Shown here piece after piece: positions 63,021 to 64,000 of a DNA stretch of 64,000 nt. Both the position numbers and the translations under genes were made by a program. Origin of the DNA: an uncultured Gemmatimonadota bacterium (lineage in GTDB: Bacteria > Gemmatimonadota > Gemmatimonadetes > Gemmatimonadales > Gemmatimonadaceae); contig CADEDA010000010.1 in assembly GCA_902825965.1 (NCBI GenBank), positions 47,089-111,088 on the forward strand, in the 5' to 3' direction. Under the pieces are notes generated by a model. The model was given only the letters and a program-made list of their open reading frames with translations, had not been told where the DNA came from and made no database searches. Position 1 is the stretch's first letter. Each line of letters starts with the position of its first letter.

Positions 63021-64000
63021 TCAGCGTCGATCGGGGCTTTCGGCCGGCGGCGCAGCCTCCGCTGGCGGAAGGATCTCCACCCTGCCGTCGAAGGGCACTC
63101 GGAACCCGGCTCCGGCAAGCGACGGAACACGCCATCCGTTGAAAGTCCACATTACCTGCCGGATGCCGGCGTCACGATCCGCTCCGATCCCCGCGACGTC
63201 TCGATACCACGTCCGAAGCTCAGTGCCGCCGCTCGAGTAGAGGAACGACTGGTCCAACTGCACCGAGCTGGTTCGGCAACCGGACTGTCGCGCGAACCGA
63301 TTGTTCGCGGCATCGGACGGCTTTCGATCGGAATCCGCATAGAAGCCACCGGAACCCGGGTCGTCGGTCGACGCGAGCAGCTGCAGTTGCCCGGTCAGCG
63401 TTACCGTCACCGATGTGGTCGTCGGATCGATCGTGAGCCCGTAGTCGCCGACGTACCCAGCATCGTTGGGGTACATCCACCACGACTCCGAGAGAAGCCC
63501 CGATCCCACGATTAGTCCCGTTCCGCCGCACGTCCACCAGCTCGGACTTGCGAGCGGGGCGCTCGATGACCAACGAAGTTGCATGCGCCCTTGCCACGCG
63601 GGGACGTTGGTTTCGTACCGTAGTTCGTTCTGCTGCGCGTAGAGCCGCAGGTAGGCGATCTCAGACAAGCCCAAGGTCGTGCCACTGCCCGGCTCCGAGG
63701 GCCCCGCGCAGTTGGCGCCGGCGCAGGCCGTGAGTCGATAGTACCGCGTGGCCGAGGCCGGCAGCCCGGTGTCGAGGTACGGCGCCTGTGCCGCCGTCGA
63801 CAGCGTCGTCCACGGGCCCGTGCTCGCCGACGCACGCTCCAGGCGGTACGTCAGCCCGGCCGTCGCCGCCCAGCTCACCCGCAGCGAGGACGTCGTCGGC
63901 TGATCCACCGTCGGTGCCGCCGGCCGCGGCGGCACCGTCGGCAGCGTCGTGCCACTGCCCGGCTCCGAGGGCCCCGCGCAGTTGGCGCCGGCGCAGGCCG
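63021..64000 (-). CDS. Surface or secreted fibronectin type III repeat protein, C-terminal part (N-terminus beyond window)
   Basis: The frame is open from the window edge to the stop at 63021 (326 residues seen). A fibronectin III domain (APTVDQPTTSSLRVSWAATAGLTYRLERASA...RYYRLTACAGANCAGPSEPGSGTT) is preceded by the end of an identical one, so several tandem copies lie outside. The last 210 residues form a different, beta-rich, Trp-rich domain (WWTCGGTGLIVGSG, ESWWMYPNDAGYVGDYGLTID, TGQLQLLASTDDPG) that I do not recognise; it may bind a ligand. It likely functions outside the cell. Confidence 0.75.
   Translation of the reverse strand, partial: ACAGANCAGPSEPGSGTTLPTVPPRPAAPTVDQPTTSSLRVSWAATAGLTYRLERASASTGPWTTLSTAAQAPYLDTGLPASATRYYRLTACAGANCAGPSEPGSGTTLGLSEIAYLRLYAQQNELRYETNVPAWQGRMQLRWSSSAPLASPSWWTCGGTGLIVGSGLLSESWWMYPNDAGYVGDYGLTIDPTTTSVTVTLTGQLQLLASTDDPGSGGFYADSDRKPSDAANNRFARQSGCRTSSVQLDQSFLYSSGGTELRTWYRDVAGIGADRDAGIRQVMWTFNGWRVPSLAGAGFRVPFDGRVEILPPAEAAPPAESPDRR
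63676..64000. repeat. 270-bp tandem repeat of fibronectin III modules
   Basis: The 55 bp at 63676-63730 are identical to 63946-64000. The offset of 270 bp equals 90 codons, one module. The array continues past the window. Confidence 0.85.

Noticed and set aside
62668..63150. Open frame in the gap after the globin gene
   Set aside because: No start signal, no domain, Arg/Ser/Pro-rich translation, and it runs through the terminator hairpin.

Overview
The window is about 68% G+C, densely packed, and reads as chromosomal DNA of a Gemmatimonadota (Gemmatimonadaceae-like) bacterium. This is an inference from gene content: an alternative complex III operon, DUF4953/DUF5117 zinc metalloproteases, several S9 peptidases, duplicated-permease (MacB/FtsX-type) proteins, serine/threonine kinases and GPGEF-type six-bladed propellers. 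No rRNA, tRNA, CRISPR array, insertion sequence or prophage was seen.

Layout. 1-6303 (-): alternative complex III (actA-actB-actC-actD-actE, last gene cut by the window edge), preceded by a perfect CRP-type palindrome. 6449-13185: trmJ-like methyltransferase, DedA protein, superoxide dismutase, Kef-type antiporter, speA, diheme cytochrome c. 13284-20371: two S9 peptidases, DUF502 protein and an amidohydrolase. 20455-23934 (-): tightly overlapped operon of flavin reductase, GNAT, aminotransferase and two paralogous envelope proteins. 24049-26830 (-): tyrosine catabolism (hppD, DUF1801, hmgA), then acetoacetyl-CoA synthetase. 29194-43834: DinB-like polymerase, zinc metalloprotease, Ser/Thr kinase, an M16 peptidase pair with dut, two secreted hypotheticals, a LytTR regulator, a zinc-ribbon protein and a small outer-membrane protein. 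43856-50447 (-): chemoreceptor, half-size MFS protein, a hydrolase-like protein lacking its nucleophile serine, and an omega-amidase/aminotransferase pair. 50593-54646: a propeller / AraC-like regulator / propeller / thioredoxin-like / Cys-rich peptide locus. 54767-64000: a decayed reductase gene, a coiled-coil secreted protein, a very large HTH-kinase-permease fusion, a SnoaL-like protein, a MarR-globin operon and a repeated fibronectin-III surface protein running off the end.

How genes work together. The act operon would oxidise quinol and pass electrons to cytochrome c. The hppD/hmgA cassette yields fumarate and acetoacetate precursors, and the nearby acetoacetyl-CoA synthetase could recover acetoacetate. 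MarR and the lipoprotein globin look like a self-regulated gas or redox response unit.

Best candidate for an undescribed system: 52690-54646. It is a translationally coupled operon (secreted propeller, membrane-anchored CxxC thioredoxin-like protein, and a 74-residue secreted peptide with eight cysteines in the mature part). It is divergent from a regulator and shares with it a control region carrying three AATTC boxes at exactly 10-bp spacing. A second, paralogous propeller lies on the regulator's other side. Two regulatory themes also recur: TANNNT boxes 7 nt before start codons with no Shine-Dalgarno (leaderless-type promoters), and 12-bp tandem repeats in secretion-signal, linker or promoter DNA.
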